DNA from: Myroides pelagicus | GTDB taxonomy: Bacteria > Bacteroidota > Bacteroidia > Flavobacteriales > Flavobacteriaceae | Direction: 5' to 3' | Assembly (NCBI RefSeq): GCF_009711055.1 | Contig: NZ_WMJY01000024.1 | Span: 1 to 44,111 of the forward strand | DNA: 44,111 bases | In this document: positions 24,201 through 33,784 of the stretch, piece after piece | How positions within the stretch are numbered: the first letter of the stretch is position 1 | How the letters are laid out: each line of letters begins with the position of its first letter | Notes under the pieces: generated by a model | The model's input: only the letters and a program-made list of their open reading frames with translations | The model's database searches: none | What the model was told of the DNA's origin: nothing | Made by a program: the position numbers and the translations under genes

Positions 24201-24422
24201 TTATTTTAATTTTTGAATTTCATCATATAATTCTTGTAATGAACTACAAGAATTAACCTTATCATCAGGAACTTGAACATCATATTCCTCATCTATCATT
24301 ACTATCAATGATAACTTATTTAAAGAATCCCATTCATCATATTCCTTAAAATTATCTGTCATTTGAATATCCCTATCTTCAATCTCTAATGCCTCTTTTA
24401 TTTTTTCTAAAAATTCTTTCAT
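24201..24422 (-). CDS. Acyl carrier protein
   Basis: A 73-residue acidic protein with the phosphopantetheine attachment motif DSL at residues 32-34 (EWDSLNKLSLI), so Ser33 carries the prosthetic group. The helical pattern and length fit a dedicated ACP. It lies between the PglC-like transferase (10-bp gap) and the KAS III gene (1-bp gap). It probably carries the acyl chain made by the KAS III and SDR and delivered by the PglD-like transferase. Confidence 0.93.
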   Translation of the reverse strand: MKEFLEKIKEALEIEDRDIQMTDNFKEYDEWDSLNKLSLIVMIDEEYDVQVPDDKVNSCSSLQELYDEIQKLK

Positions 24423-24432
24423 AATATAATTT

Positions 24433-25038
24433 TTAATTATTTCCTCTAAACGGTTCTGTAGTAGCTTGTCCAGCTTGATTTACTCCTTCCCTAACAAAAA
24501 CCTTCTTAATTGTTAAAAAGAAAATCTTTATATCTAATACAAAGCTAAGATTATCTACATAATAAACATCTAATTCAAACTTTTTCTTCCAAGAAATTGC
24601 ATTGCGACCATTGACCTGTGCCCAACCTGTAATTCCTGGTTTCACTTCATGCCTGCGTTGTTGCTCCGCATTATATAATGGTAAGTATTGAGGTAGCAAT
24701 GGACGAGGTCCTATTAAACTCATATCCCCTTTTAACACATTAATTAACTGGGGTATTTCATCAAGAGATGTTTTACGTACAAATGCTCCAATAGAAGTCA
24801 ATCGCTCAGCATCAGATAGTAAATTACCTTCACTATCTATCTTATCATTCATTGTCTTAAATTTCACTATCCTAAAGATATTTCCTCCTTTACCTGGACG
24901 TGCCTGAAAGAAGAAAGGTTTTCCTTGATTAACAAAATACAACCCTATAACCACAACAATAAAAATAGGACTTAATAATGTTAATCCTATTAAAGCAGCT
25001 ATAAAATCAAATACTCGTTTAAAAAAATGTTTATACAT
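24433..25038 (-). CDS. Initiating sugar-phosphate transferase (PglC/WecB-like bacterial sugar transferase)
   Basis: The 201-residue protein is a monotopic phosphoglycosyl transferase that loads the first sugar-1-phosphate onto undecaprenyl phosphate. It has one N-terminal hydrophobic segment (about residues 10-34), the catalytic region [20 protein letters not shown], then [20 protein letters not shown] and [13 protein letters not shown], ending with [17 protein letters not shown]. The short length matches PglC rather than WbaP. PglC-type enzymes usually take UDP-bacillosamine-like sugars, in line with the neighbouring aminotransferase and acyltransferase. It stands 8 bp after the last glycosyltransferase gene. 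Confidence 0.93.
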   Translation of the reverse strand: MYKHFFKRVFDFIAALIGLTLLSPIFIVVVIGLYFVNQGKPFFFQARPGKGGNIFRIVKFKTMNDKIDSEGNLLSDAERLTSIGAFVRKTSLDEIPQLINVLKGDMSLIGPRPLLPQYLPLYNAEQQRRHEVKPGITGWAQVNGRNAISWKKKFELDVYYVDNLSFVLDIKIFFLTIKKVFVREGVNQAGQATTEPFRGNN

Positions 25039-25045
25039 AACTATA

Positions 25046-25942
25046 CTATTTCAATAGATTTAAAAACATAAAAGCAATTAATTTTTTCTTATCTCTCATC
25101 AAAGTCGTATTATATTTCCAAATCATACTATTTCTTTTCCAATAACTTCCTAAGAAAGCACTATAGATCTGATACTCTTCTGATCCCTGTGGAACTAATT
25201 GAATAAATTGTCTAGCTACTTCCTTGTGATAACCATCCAATACTTGATTAAACTTTTCTTTAATTGTCTGAAAACTTAATTGATTCAAATGTCCATGTAC
25301 ATTATTTCCATGTAATCTATAATGAATGTAAGAATCACCATCTATCACTACAGGCAATTTCTGTAATCGTGCATAAAAATACACCAACCAATCATGTGAT
25401 AAATTACTCCAACTAAGATAATCTACATTTTTCAACATAGATTGAAGTTTTGAAGCAAAATCACGACTAAAAACATAAGTACAACCAGCGCTACCTCCTT
25501 CAAATAAAAAATCAAACTTCTCTTGTTTGTAATCCTTTTTTAAAAGTGAATAAACATTTTTACTGATATCCCACTTTGTCAGATTAGAACAATATAGAAC
25601 AGAATTGGTTGCTTCTAAAAGATCTATGGCAGATTTTAATTTTTGAGGCAACCACAAATCATCTTGATCAGCAAATGACACATAATCAAACGATTCTTTA
25701 AAATCAAGCAACTCAATCATCTTAAGAAAATTACAAGCAGCAGATCCTGTCCCCGTATTGTTAACATTAATCTTTAAACCAAAATATAACTTCTTGATTT
25801 TATCTACAGTATCATCAGTACTACTATCATCTCTTATTTCTAAGTCAACTACAACACCTTCCTGATCTAATATAGATTTAACTTGTTCTACAATATATTT
25901 GCTACCATTATAACTAGCTAATAATACTTTTATCTGATTCAT
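25046..25942 (-). CDS. Glycosyltransferase family 2 protein
   Basis: The 298-residue protein has the GT2 start ([20 protein letters not shown]), the metal-binding region DDSSTDDT and the acceptor motif [13 protein letters not shown]. It resembles rhamnosyl- and related transferases of O-antigen loci (RgpB-like) but the linkage is not known. Its start overlaps the preceding gene by 4 bases (ATGA-type), so translation is coupled. It is one of four glycosyltransferases in the locus and probably adds one residue of the repeat unit on undecaprenyl diphosphate at the inner face of the membrane. Confidence 0.88.
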   Translation of the reverse strand: MNQIKVLLASYNGSKYIVEQVKSILDQEGVVVDLEIRDDSSTDDTVDKIKKLYFGLKINVNNTGTGSAACNFLKMIELLDFKESFDYVSFADQDDLWLPQKLKSAIDLLEATNSVLYCSNLTKWDISKNVYSLLKKDYKQEKFDFLFEGGSAGCTYVFSRDFASKLQSMLKNVDYLSWSNLSHDWLVYFYARLQKLPVVIDGDSYIHYRLHGNNVHGHLNQLSFQTIKEKFNQVLDGYHKEVARQFIQLVPQGSEEYQIYSAFLGSYWKRNSMIWKYNTTLMRDKKKLIAFMFLNLLK

Positions 25943-26955
25943 TTCTTTCTTAATAAAAAAACAATTTCATTTATTTGATCTCTTACTTTTATTTTACTAC
26001 CAACTTGACAACTATTCAAAGCACTAATAATAACATCACGAATAGAATTCTCTGAGAAAGGGTTAAAAACTAAAGATGGTTCACAAATTGAATAAGTATA
26101 AGGTAAATCTGCACCAATAATTTTACATCCCTGATTTCCTCCTTCTAATAGACCTAAACCAAAGCTCTCTGATAAAGAAGGATAAATAATATATTCACTA
26201 CTCAAATATATCTTTCTAAGATCTTCCCTTTCTACCAATCCTAAATTATGTATTGGATAGCCCTTATTTTGCATTTCTTCAATCAAAAGAACTATTTCTG
26301 AAAAATTTTCACCTACAGTTAATATAAGTTCTCCTTTACCTGATATATCATACGCTTTACAAAACGCTTTTATTAAACGAATATGATTTTTATTAGCTTG
26401 ACCATTACTAACGTACAAAAAAGTATTCTGAATACGACTACAACTAATTCCTTCCTTCTCTTTAAACTCTGAAAAAAAAGGGATTATCTTAATTTTATTT
26501 TTCTGTTTAAATTTTTGAATAAACTGAAAATACACTTCATTAGTTTGTACAATCCAAAAATTCGTATTTCTTGAGACCATCTTAATGATCAATACTTTAA
26601 AATAATACTTAATATGTTCTATTAAACTAAAATCATTTGGTACATCTAAATAAATAGTATTATGAAAATAAGTATAAACTGTAGCATTCTCAATTCTTAA
26701 TAAAGGGGGAATATTCCCTAAAACAAACACTTTACTAATTCTCTGTTGATTTTTTAAATAAAATAAAAATCGAGATCTTAACGACGGCTTCATATAAAGA
26801 GCTTCATTACTGCTCTTAATACTATAATGTTTTTTGATTCTATTATCAAACAAATAAAGAACACTCAAATTTGTATTCTCGATAGTGTCTACTAAATAAT
26901 CTAATAACACTTTTCCTCCACCATTATTAATATAAATACAATCTATAACAATCAT
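25939..26955 (-). CDS. Glycosyltransferase family 4-like protein
   Basis: A 338-residue protein with the GT4 C-terminal features: TFLYVSNGQANKNHIRLIKAF (cut here for length), LGLVEREDLRKIYLSSEYII and PSLSESFGLGLLEGG, where the E-x7-E-type motif binds the donor nucleotide. The N-terminal half is unusual and AT-rich. Start and stop overlap both neighbours by 4 bases. It adds a sugar to the lipid-linked repeat; donor and linkage unknown. Confidence 0.85.
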   Translation of the reverse strand: MIVIDCIYINNGGGKVLLDYLVDTIENTNLSVLYLFDNRIKKHYSIKSSNEALYMKPSLRSRFLFYLKNQQRISKVFVLGNIPPLLRIENATVYTYFHNTIYLDVPNDFSLIEHIKYYFKVLIIKMVSRNTNFWIVQTNEVYFQFIQKFKQKNKIKIIPFFSEFKEKEGISCSRIQNTFLYVSNGQANKNHIRLIKAFCKAYDISGKGELILTVGENFSEIVLLIEEMQNKGYPIHNLGLVEREDLRKIYLSSEYIIYPSLSESFGLGLLEGGNQGCKIIGADLPYTYSICEPSLVFNPFSENSIRDVIISALNSCQVGSKIKVRDQINEIVFLLRKK

Positions 26956-27782
26956 AATTTACCTTTATTATAGAACTCACAAAATAATTCATATAATCTT
27001 TTATCTGTAAATCTAAAATATATTTTTTTAAAAAAACCAACTCTTTTGACAGATAAGTCATACTTATTCAAATAATAAAACAAAGATTCTAGCATACAAA
27101 TGAATGTTTTATCACTTAAATTATTTCTCTCCCCCATTTCATGAATATACTCAATACGTTTATCATACTCAATCTTATAATTATTAGCTAAAATACGTTT
27201 GCTAAGATCTGATTCTTCATGATATAAAAAAATATTCGAATCAAACCCACCTACTTCCTCAAACTTTTCCCTTGGCATAAAAAAACAAGCACCAGAAAGA
27301 AAAAAAAATCTACTGTTAAACAAATTAAATCTATTAGAAATCAAAACAATTAATGCACTTAAAAAAGGGACAAAAAACTCAGGTAATAAATAAAAACTAA
27401 TATTTCTACCTCCAATTTGCTTCCCTCCAAGTAAAGCTAAATTTAAATCATTATTTAATTTTTCAAAAACATATTTTAATGTATAAGCTTTTAACCTTAC
27501 ATCAGGATTAATTATACAAATTATATCCTTTTTACTACTTTGACAACCTAAATTATTTCCCGCACCATATCCAATATTCTTACTAGGAATATACATTATA
27601 GGTATATTAAAAGATGCTATTAATAACCGAATAATCTCTTTATACTCATTAGGGCTATTGTCCACTACTATAATTTCATATTCTATATTAATAACTTCAC
27701 ATTCCTTTATGATTGATTCTATACAATCTCTTAATAACTCTTGTGAAATATAAGACACAATTACGAAAGATATACTTTTCAT
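26952..27782 (-). CDS. Glycosyltransferase family 2 protein (WbbL-like rhamnosyltransferase?)
   Basis: The 276-residue GT2 protein shows VIVSYISQELLRDCIESI, IVVDNSPNEY, NIGYGAGNNLGCQ, a NPDVRL element and GACFFMPREKFEEVGGFDSN followed by FLYHEESDLSKRI. This set is found in WbbL-type rhamnosyltransferases. dTDP-rhamnose genes are in the same operon, so a rhamnosyl donor is likely but unproven. The gene overlaps the ones before and after by 4 bases. Confidence 0.87.
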   Translation of the reverse strand: MKSISFVIVSYISQELLRDCIESIIKECEVINIEYEIIVVDNSPNEYKEIIRLLIASFNIPIMYIPSKNIGYGAGNNLGCQSSKKDIICIINPDVRLKAYTLKYVFEKLNNDLNLALLGGKQIGGRNISFYLLPEFFVPFLSALIVLISNRFNLFNSRFFFLSGACFFMPREKFEEVGGFDSNIFLYHEESDLSKRILANNYKIEYDKRIEYIHEMGERNNLSDKTFICMLESLFYYLNKYDLSVKRVGFFKKIYFRFTDKRLYELFCEFYNKGKL

Positions 27783-28819
27783 ATTTTAATTGATTCTAAC
27801 ATTTTAATTATTTCATTCAACCAGAATGATCTTCCAAATAAAAATATGGGAACTATATAATGATGAATAGCTAACCCAATAGTTATTAAAAAAATTTTAT
27901 ATTTTTTTACATTTAATCGAACACATGCTACTAAAAATACTAGATACATTGGAATTATTATACGATGCCCTATAATCAATAGTTGAATTGCAATTCCCAT
28001 ATACATAAAACACAAAGCATACAATTTCACTAAAAATTCAGTCAAATTATCAATACTGTAGCTTTCCCAATATCTTCTCTTAAGAAACCACACCAAGTAA
28101 AAGTAAGGCATCATAAAAAACATACCACCCAAAAAAGTAGATTCTGACTCTTTTGTTAAATACACATCATAACCATGAAATCTACTAAAAAACCCACCTA
28201 GTGAAAATTTCAAAACATAAAATAAAACAAATGATGTTATACTTATAAGACCTGCATATTTAACAATATTCTTAAATGAATATTTAAAAAAAAACAAAAA
28301 AGGTAAAAACAATATTGTACTGATATGATTTGTGATAGACAATCCAAAAAAAACCAAATATGATATCCGTTCCTTTTTATAATAATAGTAAAAACCGTTT
28401 AGCATTAAAAAAAATGCTAAAAAATAACGGATTTGAACCGTAAAAAAAAGATAAAGTATTAGTATATATAAAAAACTAATTGTAAAAACATTAAAACCTT
28501 TACATACTTGATTCAAAAAATATAAGTATGACAATAATATTAAGACACTATAAATCTTATGCATTACAAAATAATCAGAACTAAATCTTTTCACAATCCC
28601 CTCAGAAATTACATTGTAAAAAAAATCTCTCTCTATTTCGAGATCAAGCATAGTTTGATATGACTCACTATCTGTTGTATAAGTAACTAATCCACATAAA
28701 ACAAAACACCATACAAAAACCATTAGATTATTCACAAATCTACCTATACTACCATTATGGTAACATTTAGAAAGTAACACTGATAAAACAAATAGTAAAA
28801 AACCAAAAAAATAAAACAT
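27779..28819 (-). CDS. EpsG/Wzy-like polysaccharide polymerase
   Basis: A 346-residue polytopic protein with about ten hydrophobic spans, very Phe/Tyr/Ile-rich, with the sequence VTYTTDSESYQTMLD in an early loop and KRFSSDYFVMHKIYSVLILL, both typical of the EpsG family. Such proteins join repeat units after flipping, as Wzy does. Its position between two glycosyltransferases and just downstream of the flippase fits this role. Sequence conservation in the family is low, so the name rests on topology and context. Confidence 0.8.
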   Translation of the reverse strand: MFYFFGFLLFVLSVLLSKCYHNGSIGRFVNNLMVFVWCFVLCGLVTYTTDSESYQTMLDLEIERDFFYNVISEGIVKRFSSDYFVMHKIYSVLILLSYLYFLNQVCKGFNVFTISFLYILILYLFFTVQIRYFLAFFLMLNGFYYYYKKERISYLVFFGLSITNHISTILFLPFLFFFKYSFKNIVKYAGLISITSFVLFYVLKFSLGGFFSRFHGYDVYLTKESESTFLGGMFFMMPYFYLVWFLKRRYWESYSIDNLTEFLVKLYALCFMYMGIAIQLLIIGHRIIIPMYLVFLVACVRLNVKKYKIFLITIGLAIHHYIVPIFLFGRSFWLNEIIKMLESIKI

Positions 28820-28820
28820 A

Positions 28821-29963
28821 CTAAAATTGATTATCCATTACATCATAAATCTTAGAAAATTGCTTCTCCCAACTTAAATCAGTTTCAGAAAACTCTCTCA
28901 TAGCTTTCTTATCAAATTTAGAAGTATAGAACCAGTTCACAAGTTTCGCTATATCAACTATGCTCTCATCTGGAACAACCTTAAAAACAAAATCTTTACT
29001 ATCAAAATCACTATCATTTTCTGAATAAACAAAAGGTATACTTCTAGCACAATACTCCCTATTCTTCAAAGATTTAATATCTTCAATTCCCTTTCTATGA
29101 CATCCAAGACAACCAATTGCAATATCAGTAGAAGCAAATACTCTATCTAAAACATCGCCACTTAAAACATTATGAAAAACAACATATTCTTCTAATTTAT
29201 AGAAGGTAACCAACTTTTTATACTCTTTAGATGCTAATGTATTTTCTGGTCCTACTAAATTAAAATAAATCTTAACAGTATTATTTCCACTCTTATAATA
29301 CTCACCAATTCCTTTAATCATACGATCATATCCATGCCAAAATTCCATTGAAGCAACACCTGTTAGAACAATATCATGTCCATTACTAATATGCTTATTT
29401 TCAACATAAGAAGGTATATTATCTAAGCTAATACCATTACTTATAGATATTGAAGGTATTCCAAATATACTGTTATCATTGACATATGAAACAATATAAT
29501 CTACATATTTTCTCATACTACTCCTAAACATCCTCTCTTCGCAGTGCCTTACCCAAGTAAACAAATTAACACTTTTATACTCTTCATCATAGGGATAGGT
29601 TGGTATTTCTAAAATAACTTTCGCATTTCCTGTCTTTTTTAACAGAAACAAAAACTTTAAAAAGAAGTAACTAGCAATATGATTATAACGTATATAAACT
29701 ACATCATACTCGCCCTTCTGATATACATCAATAATATCTTCAAAAGTGTAAAAACGTTGAAAGAAAGACACAACCTTATTCTTCTTAAATCGTTTACAAA
29801 TAACGTTATTTACCGTTCTAGTATAAAAACCATTATTATATTCAAAAGAAACAAAATCTACCTTCTTTCCTATATTTTTTAAACTACTAACTTGTTGAAG
29901 AATTTTCTTTGAAATCCCCTTTCCTTCAGTAATTTTTTCAAAAACTATAAATAAAACTGCCAT
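28821..29963 (-). CDS. Glycosyltransferase (GT4-like)
   Basis: The 380-residue product has a GT4-like layout: an N-terminal acceptor domain starting LFIVFEKITEGKGISKKILQ, a central DIVLTGVASMEFWHGYDRMI that begins the donor domain, and VFHNVLSGDVLDRVFASTDI leading into IAIGCLGCHRKGIEDIKSLK. The usual E-x7-E motif is represented by the EDIKSLKNREYCA segment. It lies 1 bp after the flippase stop and 1 bp before the polymerase. The donor is unknown. Confidence 0.8.
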   Translation of the reverse strand: MAVLFIVFEKITEGKGISKKILQQVSSLKNIGKKVDFVSFEYNNGFYTRTVNNVICKRFKKNKVVSFFQRFYTFEDIIDVYQKGEYDVVYIRYNHIASYFFLKFLFLLKKTGNAKVILEIPTYPYDEEYKSVNLFTWVRHCEERMFRSSMRKYVDYIVSYVNDNSIFGIPSISISNGISLDNIPSYVENKHISNGHDIVLTGVASMEFWHGYDRMIKGIGEYYKSGNNTVKIYFNLVGPENTLASKEYKKLVTFYKLEEYVVFHNVLSGDVLDRVFASTDIAIGCLGCHRKGIEDIKSLKNREYCARSIPFVYSENDSDFDSKDFVFKVVPDESIVDIAKLVNWFYTSKFDKKAMREFSETDLSWEKQFSKIYDVMDNQF

Positions 29964-29964
29964 A

Positions 29965-31389
29965 CTAAAGAAATTCTTTAATCTTTTTTCTATAAATAAC
30001 TACTAACGGTAAGAAAGATACAATACCATTATATATAAGTTTAATATAATAATTATCCCAAGTTACTATATTTAACTTTAACAATACTGTGCTAAATAAA
30101 GCCCCTATAACACTTAAAAATAGTACTTTTAAAAATTCATATAAACTACAATTGAAAACTTTATAACAAATAAATAACAATGATTGCACAAAGTTCAAAA
30201 CTAATCCCAAACTAACTAAATACACTACATTGACAAGATCGCCTAAATAAATTCCCAAACATGTAGAAAAAATAATAAAAACTGCACCAACTCCACCTGA
30301 ATAAAAATACAATCGTGGATTATTTGTCGACAAAAAAATACTACCAGTAGAGGATTGAATTATTTGAAACCAAATTGTTAGGGATAGAATCCTAAATATT
30401 GGAATACTATCTAACCATTGCTCACCATACATAATGGTAATTATTTCAGTACTTGAAAAATAAATAAAAACCATTATTGATGCCCCTATAGTTCCTAAAT
30501 GATAAAGTACCTTCTTATAATTACTTAAGATTAATGGTAAATTAGAACTATAACTTGATAACACAGGATGCAATACTCTACCTACTACTTGTTGTAGGTT
30601 TGCAACAGGATACAATACTAATCTATAAGATTTATCATATAATGCTAAATTGGACACTCCCAAAAACTTACCAATAAGTATAGAATCTAAATTTCTTGAA
30701 AAAAAATTTAAAACATCAAATCCTAGATTAGTAAACACATAATCTTTAATCTTATAAAAAGAAGCTTTCATGTCTTTATTGTTAGGCATATACCTATTAA
30801 CACAGTGTAGTTCATTAGAAAAATAAAAATTAAATACAAAAACTAAAAATGAATTTAATAATGACTGCAAGACTATAGTATAATATCCGTATCCGTTATA
30901 AGCTAAAAACACACCAACTGCTCCCGAAATAATAGCCGATAGTAATTGTGATATACCGGTTTCTAAAAATAACTTATTACGACGGTTTAATGCCATTGGT
31001 AGCATACTAATTGCTGAAAAAAAAACTCCTATTGAAAGATAAATACTTAATTCTAAGTAAACTTCATTTGTGTAAAACCATACAATACAATACCCTAAAA
31101 TACAGAATAATATACTTAAAATAATACCTAAAAAAAAAGTTAAGATGAATAGCTGTATAAAATCTTTTTGGTTCAATTCTTTAATCTGAATAATACCTGA
31201 ACTAAAACTTCCTGATACTAATTGAAAAAGTGAAACAAAAACTAGTATTACAGCAACAATTCCAAATTCTTCTGGAGTTAACAACCTAGCTAAAATAATT
31301 CCAAGAACAACTTGAACTATTACTGTACTATATTGAGATAATAGAGTCACTAAAAACCCCTGTTTGAGTTCTTTCCCTACACTACCCAT
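29965..31389 (-). CDS. O-unit flippase, lipopolysaccharide biosynthesis protein (Wzx/WzxC-like)
   Basis: The 474-residue membrane protein has 12-14 predicted helices of the MATE/Wzx superfamily, beginning LVTLLSQYSTVIVQVVLGII with LARLLTPEEFGIVAVILVF, the characteristic start of the polysaccharide-flippase family. It moves the undecaprenyl-linked repeat unit to the periplasmic face. Its ATG overlaps the rfbA stop codon by one base. The AT-rich variable core of the locus begins here. Confidence 0.92.
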   Translation of the reverse strand: MGSVGKELKQGFLVTLLSQYSTVIVQVVLGIILARLLTPEEFGIVAVILVFVSLFQLVSGSFSSGIIQIKELNQKDFIQLFILTFFLGIILSILFCILGYCIVWFYTNEVYLELSIYLSIGVFFSAISMLPMALNRRNKLFLETGISQLLSAIISGAVGVFLAYNGYGYYTIVLQSLLNSFLVFVFNFYFSNELHCVNRYMPNNKDMKASFYKIKDYVFTNLGFDVLNFFSRNLDSILIGKFLGVSNLALYDKSYRLVLYPVANLQQVVGRVLHPVLSSYSSNLPLILSNYKKVLYHLGTIGASIMVFIYFSSTEIITIMYGEQWLDSIPIFRILSLTIWFQIIQSSTGSIFLSTNNPRLYFYSGGVGAVFIIFSTCLGIYLGDLVNVVYLVSLGLVLNFVQSLLFICYKVFNCSLYEFLKVLFLSVIGALFSTVLLKLNIVTWDNYYIKLIYNGIVSFLPLVVIYRKKIKEFL

Positions 31390-32243
31390 TAAAGTTTAAT
31401 TAAATAATTACCGTACCCACTTTTACACAAAGGCTCAGCTATCTTATGCAATTGTTCTAGAGAAATATATCCCATACGATAAGCAACTTCCTCAATTGCT
31501 CCTATCTTCATTCCTTGACGCTCCTCTATTACTTGAACAAACTGTCCTGCCTGCATTAATGATGCAAAAGTTCCTGTATCTAACCATGCTGTACCTCTAT
31601 CAAACACCCCTACTCTTAGTTTCCCTCTCTTTAAATACTCTTTATTTACATCTGTAATTTCGTACTCTCCACGAGCAGAAGGTACTATATTTTTCGCAAT
31701 CTCCACTACAGAATTATCATAGAAGTACAAACCTGGTACAGCGTAATTTGATTTAGGCTCTACTGGCTTCTCTTCTATAGAAATTACATTATTGTCTTGA
31801 TCAAATTCCACAACACCATAACGCTCAGGGTCGTGCACTGGATAAGCAAATACCACTCCTCCTTCTTCTTGAGTACAAGATTGCAACAATTTAGACATAC
31901 CACTACCGTAAAAAATATTGTCTCCTAATACTAATGCAACTTTGTCATCACCGATAAACTCTTCCCCTATCACAAAAGCTTGTGCTAATCCATTTGGTTC
32001 ATGTTGTACTGCATAACTAAACTTACACCCTATACGACTTCCATCACCTAACAACTTTTCAAAATGTGGTAAATCATGTGGTGTAGAAATTATCAATATC
32101 TCATTGATCCCTGCTAACATCAACGTAGATAAAGGATAATAAATCATCGGTTTATCATATACTGGCATTAACTGCTTACTTACTGCTAATGTTAATGGGT
32201 GTAATCTCGTTCCTGATCCCCCTGCTAAAACAATTCCTTTCAT
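31389..32243 (-). CDS. rfbA: Glucose-1-phosphate thymidylyltransferase
   Basis: The first enzyme of dTDP-L-rhamnose synthesis makes dTDP-glucose from dTTP and glucose-1-phosphate. The 284-residue protein begins [20 protein letters not shown], the nucleotide-binding signature, followed by [30 protein letters not shown] and [13 protein letters not shown], all diagnostic of RfbA/RmlA. The gene follows rfbD by 23 bp and is the last of the set rfbB-rfbC-rfbD-rfbA. Confidence 0.97.
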   Translation of the reverse strand: MKGIVLAGGSGTRLHPLTLAVSKQLMPVYDKPMIYYPLSTLMLAGINEILIISTPHDLPHFEKLLGDGSRIGCKFSYAVQHEPNGLAQAFVIGEEFIGDDKVALVLGDNIFYGSGMSKLLQSCTQEEGGVVFAYPVHDPERYGVVEFDQDNNVISIEEKPVEPKSNYAVPGLYFYDNSVVEIAKNIVPSARGEYEITDVNKEYLKRGKLRVGVFDRGTAWLDTGTFASLMQAGQFVQVIEERQGMKIGAIEEVAYRMGYISLEQLHKIAEPLCKSGYGNYLIKL

Positions 32244-32266
32244 ATACTTTTTTATTCTTTATCTTA

Positions 32267-33115
32267 TTATAACTTGGCAAGCATTCTTTTTAAACTATCT
32301 TCCCAATGTGGGACTATTATATGATACTCTTTTTTAATCTTACTTTTATCCAATAGTGAATACGCTGGTCGCTTTGCAGACGTAGGAAAAGCACTACTTT
32401 CTATAGCATTTACATCACACCCAAAACCTTTAATCTCTTTTATTTTAGATGCAAAATCATACCAGCTAATTTCTCCCTCATTGGAATAGTGGTACAATCC
32501 ACCTTTCCAGATATTACTACTGATTATCTGCATGATCACTTGTGCCAAATCTGCAGCATACGTTGGTGTTCCAATTTGATCACTGACAACACCTAAAATT
32601 TCTCTCTCTTGCATCAGGCGACTCATTGTCTTTACAAAATTATTACCATAAGTAGAATACACCCACGAAGTACGGATTATAACAGCATCTGGATGAACAG
32701 ACATTAATGCCTTTTCTCCTTGTCGCTTTGTAGCACCATAAATGTTGATAGGAGCTGATTCAGCTTCTTCAGTCAAAGGAATTGAAGAAGTTCCATCAAA
32801 CACATAATCTGTAGATAAATGTACTAAATGAGCGTCATATTCTTGACACCACTCTCCTAATACACGCACTCCTTGGTGATTAACTCTATCTGCTAACTCT
32901 CTTTCCGACTCTGCCTTATCTACAGCAGTATAGGCTCCTGCATTAATAATAAAATCAGGATGCTCTGCATTTAATACTGTCAAAATACGTTCTGCATCAT
33001 CCAAAGACATCTTCTCTCTATCCATAAATACAAAGTTATATTGTGGATAGTGTACTACCAAATCCTTCAATTCAGAGCCTAATTGACCAGTACTTCCTGT
33101 TACAAGTATTTTCAT
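32267..33115 (-). CDS. rfbD: dTDP-4-dehydrorhamnose reductase
   Basis: The frame is open from 33136, overlapping rfbC, but the ATG at 33115 (MKILVTGSTGQLGSELKDLV) gives the normal start 1 bp after the rfbC stop (282 residues). The enzyme performs the last step to dTDP-L-rhamnose. The NADPH motif TGSTGQLG is near the start; INAGAYTAVDKAE, HLSTDYVFDG and the YxxxK pair in YGATKRQGE are present. Confidence 0.96.
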   Translation of the reverse strand: MKILVTGSTGQLGSELKDLVVHYPQYNFVFMDREKMSLDDAERILTVLNAEHPDFIINAGAYTAVDKAESERELADRVNHQGVRVLGEWCQEYDAHLVHLSTDYVFDGTSSIPLTEEAESAPINIYGATKRQGEKALMSVHPDAVIIRTSWVYSTYGNNFVKTMSRLMQEREILGVVSDQIGTPTYAADLAQVIMQIISSNIWKGGLYHYSNEGEISWYDFASKIKEIKGFGCDVNAIESSAFPTSAKRPAYSLLDKSKIKKEYHIIVPHWEDSLKRMLAKL

Positions 33116-33116
33116 C

Positions 33117-33665
33117 TTACTTCTTATAGATTTCATTAAAAGTTGGTAAGATGATATCTTTATCAGATACTATTTCACTTTCTTCTTCTACTCTCCAGTC
33201 AATTCCTAAAGCTGGATCATTATAAATTATTCCTTGCTCTGAGTCTTTGTTATAAAAATTATCGCATTTATAAAAGAACACTGCTGTTTCTGACAATACA
33301 GAAAATCCATGTAAGAACCCTCTTGGAATAAAAAGCTGTAAATTATTCTCTTCCGAGAGTTCCACCGCTACATGCTGTCCAAAAGTAGGTGAGTCAGGAC
33401 GAGCATCTACAGCTACGTCAATCACTTTTCCTTGTAATACACGTACTAATTTTGCTTGAGCAAATTCTCCTTGTTGTGCATGTAATCCACGAATCACCCC
33501 TTTAGTAGAATAAGACTGATTGTCTTGTACAAACAACGTCTCCGTATTTGTCAATTCGTTGAATCGCTTCGCATTAAAACTCTCAAAAAAATAACCTCTG
33601 CTATCTCCAAACTTCTGAGGTTCTATAATAAAACATCCTTTTAGATGTGTCTCTATTACTTTCAT
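33117..33665 (-). CDS. rfbC: dTDP-4-dehydrorhamnose 3,5-epimerase
   Basis: The 182-residue cupin epimerase shows the catalytic sequence VIRGLHAQQGEFAQAKLVRV (His in RGLH), VDVAVDARPDSPTFG-like and LQLFIPRGFLHGFSVLSETA. Note that the sequence reads VIDVAVDARPDSPTFG. It follows rfbB after a gap of 119 bp that holds a possible internal promoter, and precedes rfbD by 1 bp. Confidence 0.97.
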   Translation of the reverse strand: MKVIETHLKGCFIIEPQKFGDSRGYFFESFNAKRFNELTNTETLFVQDNQSYSTKGVIRGLHAQQGEFAQAKLVRVLQGKVIDVAVDARPDSPTFGQHVAVELSEENNLQLFIPRGFLHGFSVLSETAVFFYKCDNFYNKDSEQGIIYNDPALGIDWRVEEESEIVSDKDIILPTFNEIYKK

Positions 33666-33732
33666 TTTTTATGTATTTCTGTTTTTTTTTAATTTTGTGG
33701 TTTTGCCTTCCTGTAATTCCATATTTCAGTTG

Positions 33733-33740
33733 CAAAGTTA
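33733..33740 (-). promoter_or_regulatory. Candidate internal -7 box before rfbC
   Basis: TAACTTTG on the minus strand fits TAnnTTTG and lies about 68 bp upstream of the rfbC ATG in the 119-bp rfbB-rfbC gap. The -33 position reads TTTT rather than TTTG, so activity is uncertain. Confidence 0.35.
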
Positions 33741-33784
33741 GCTACTTTGACAAAACACGAAAAAACAAACAACAAAAAAACAGT

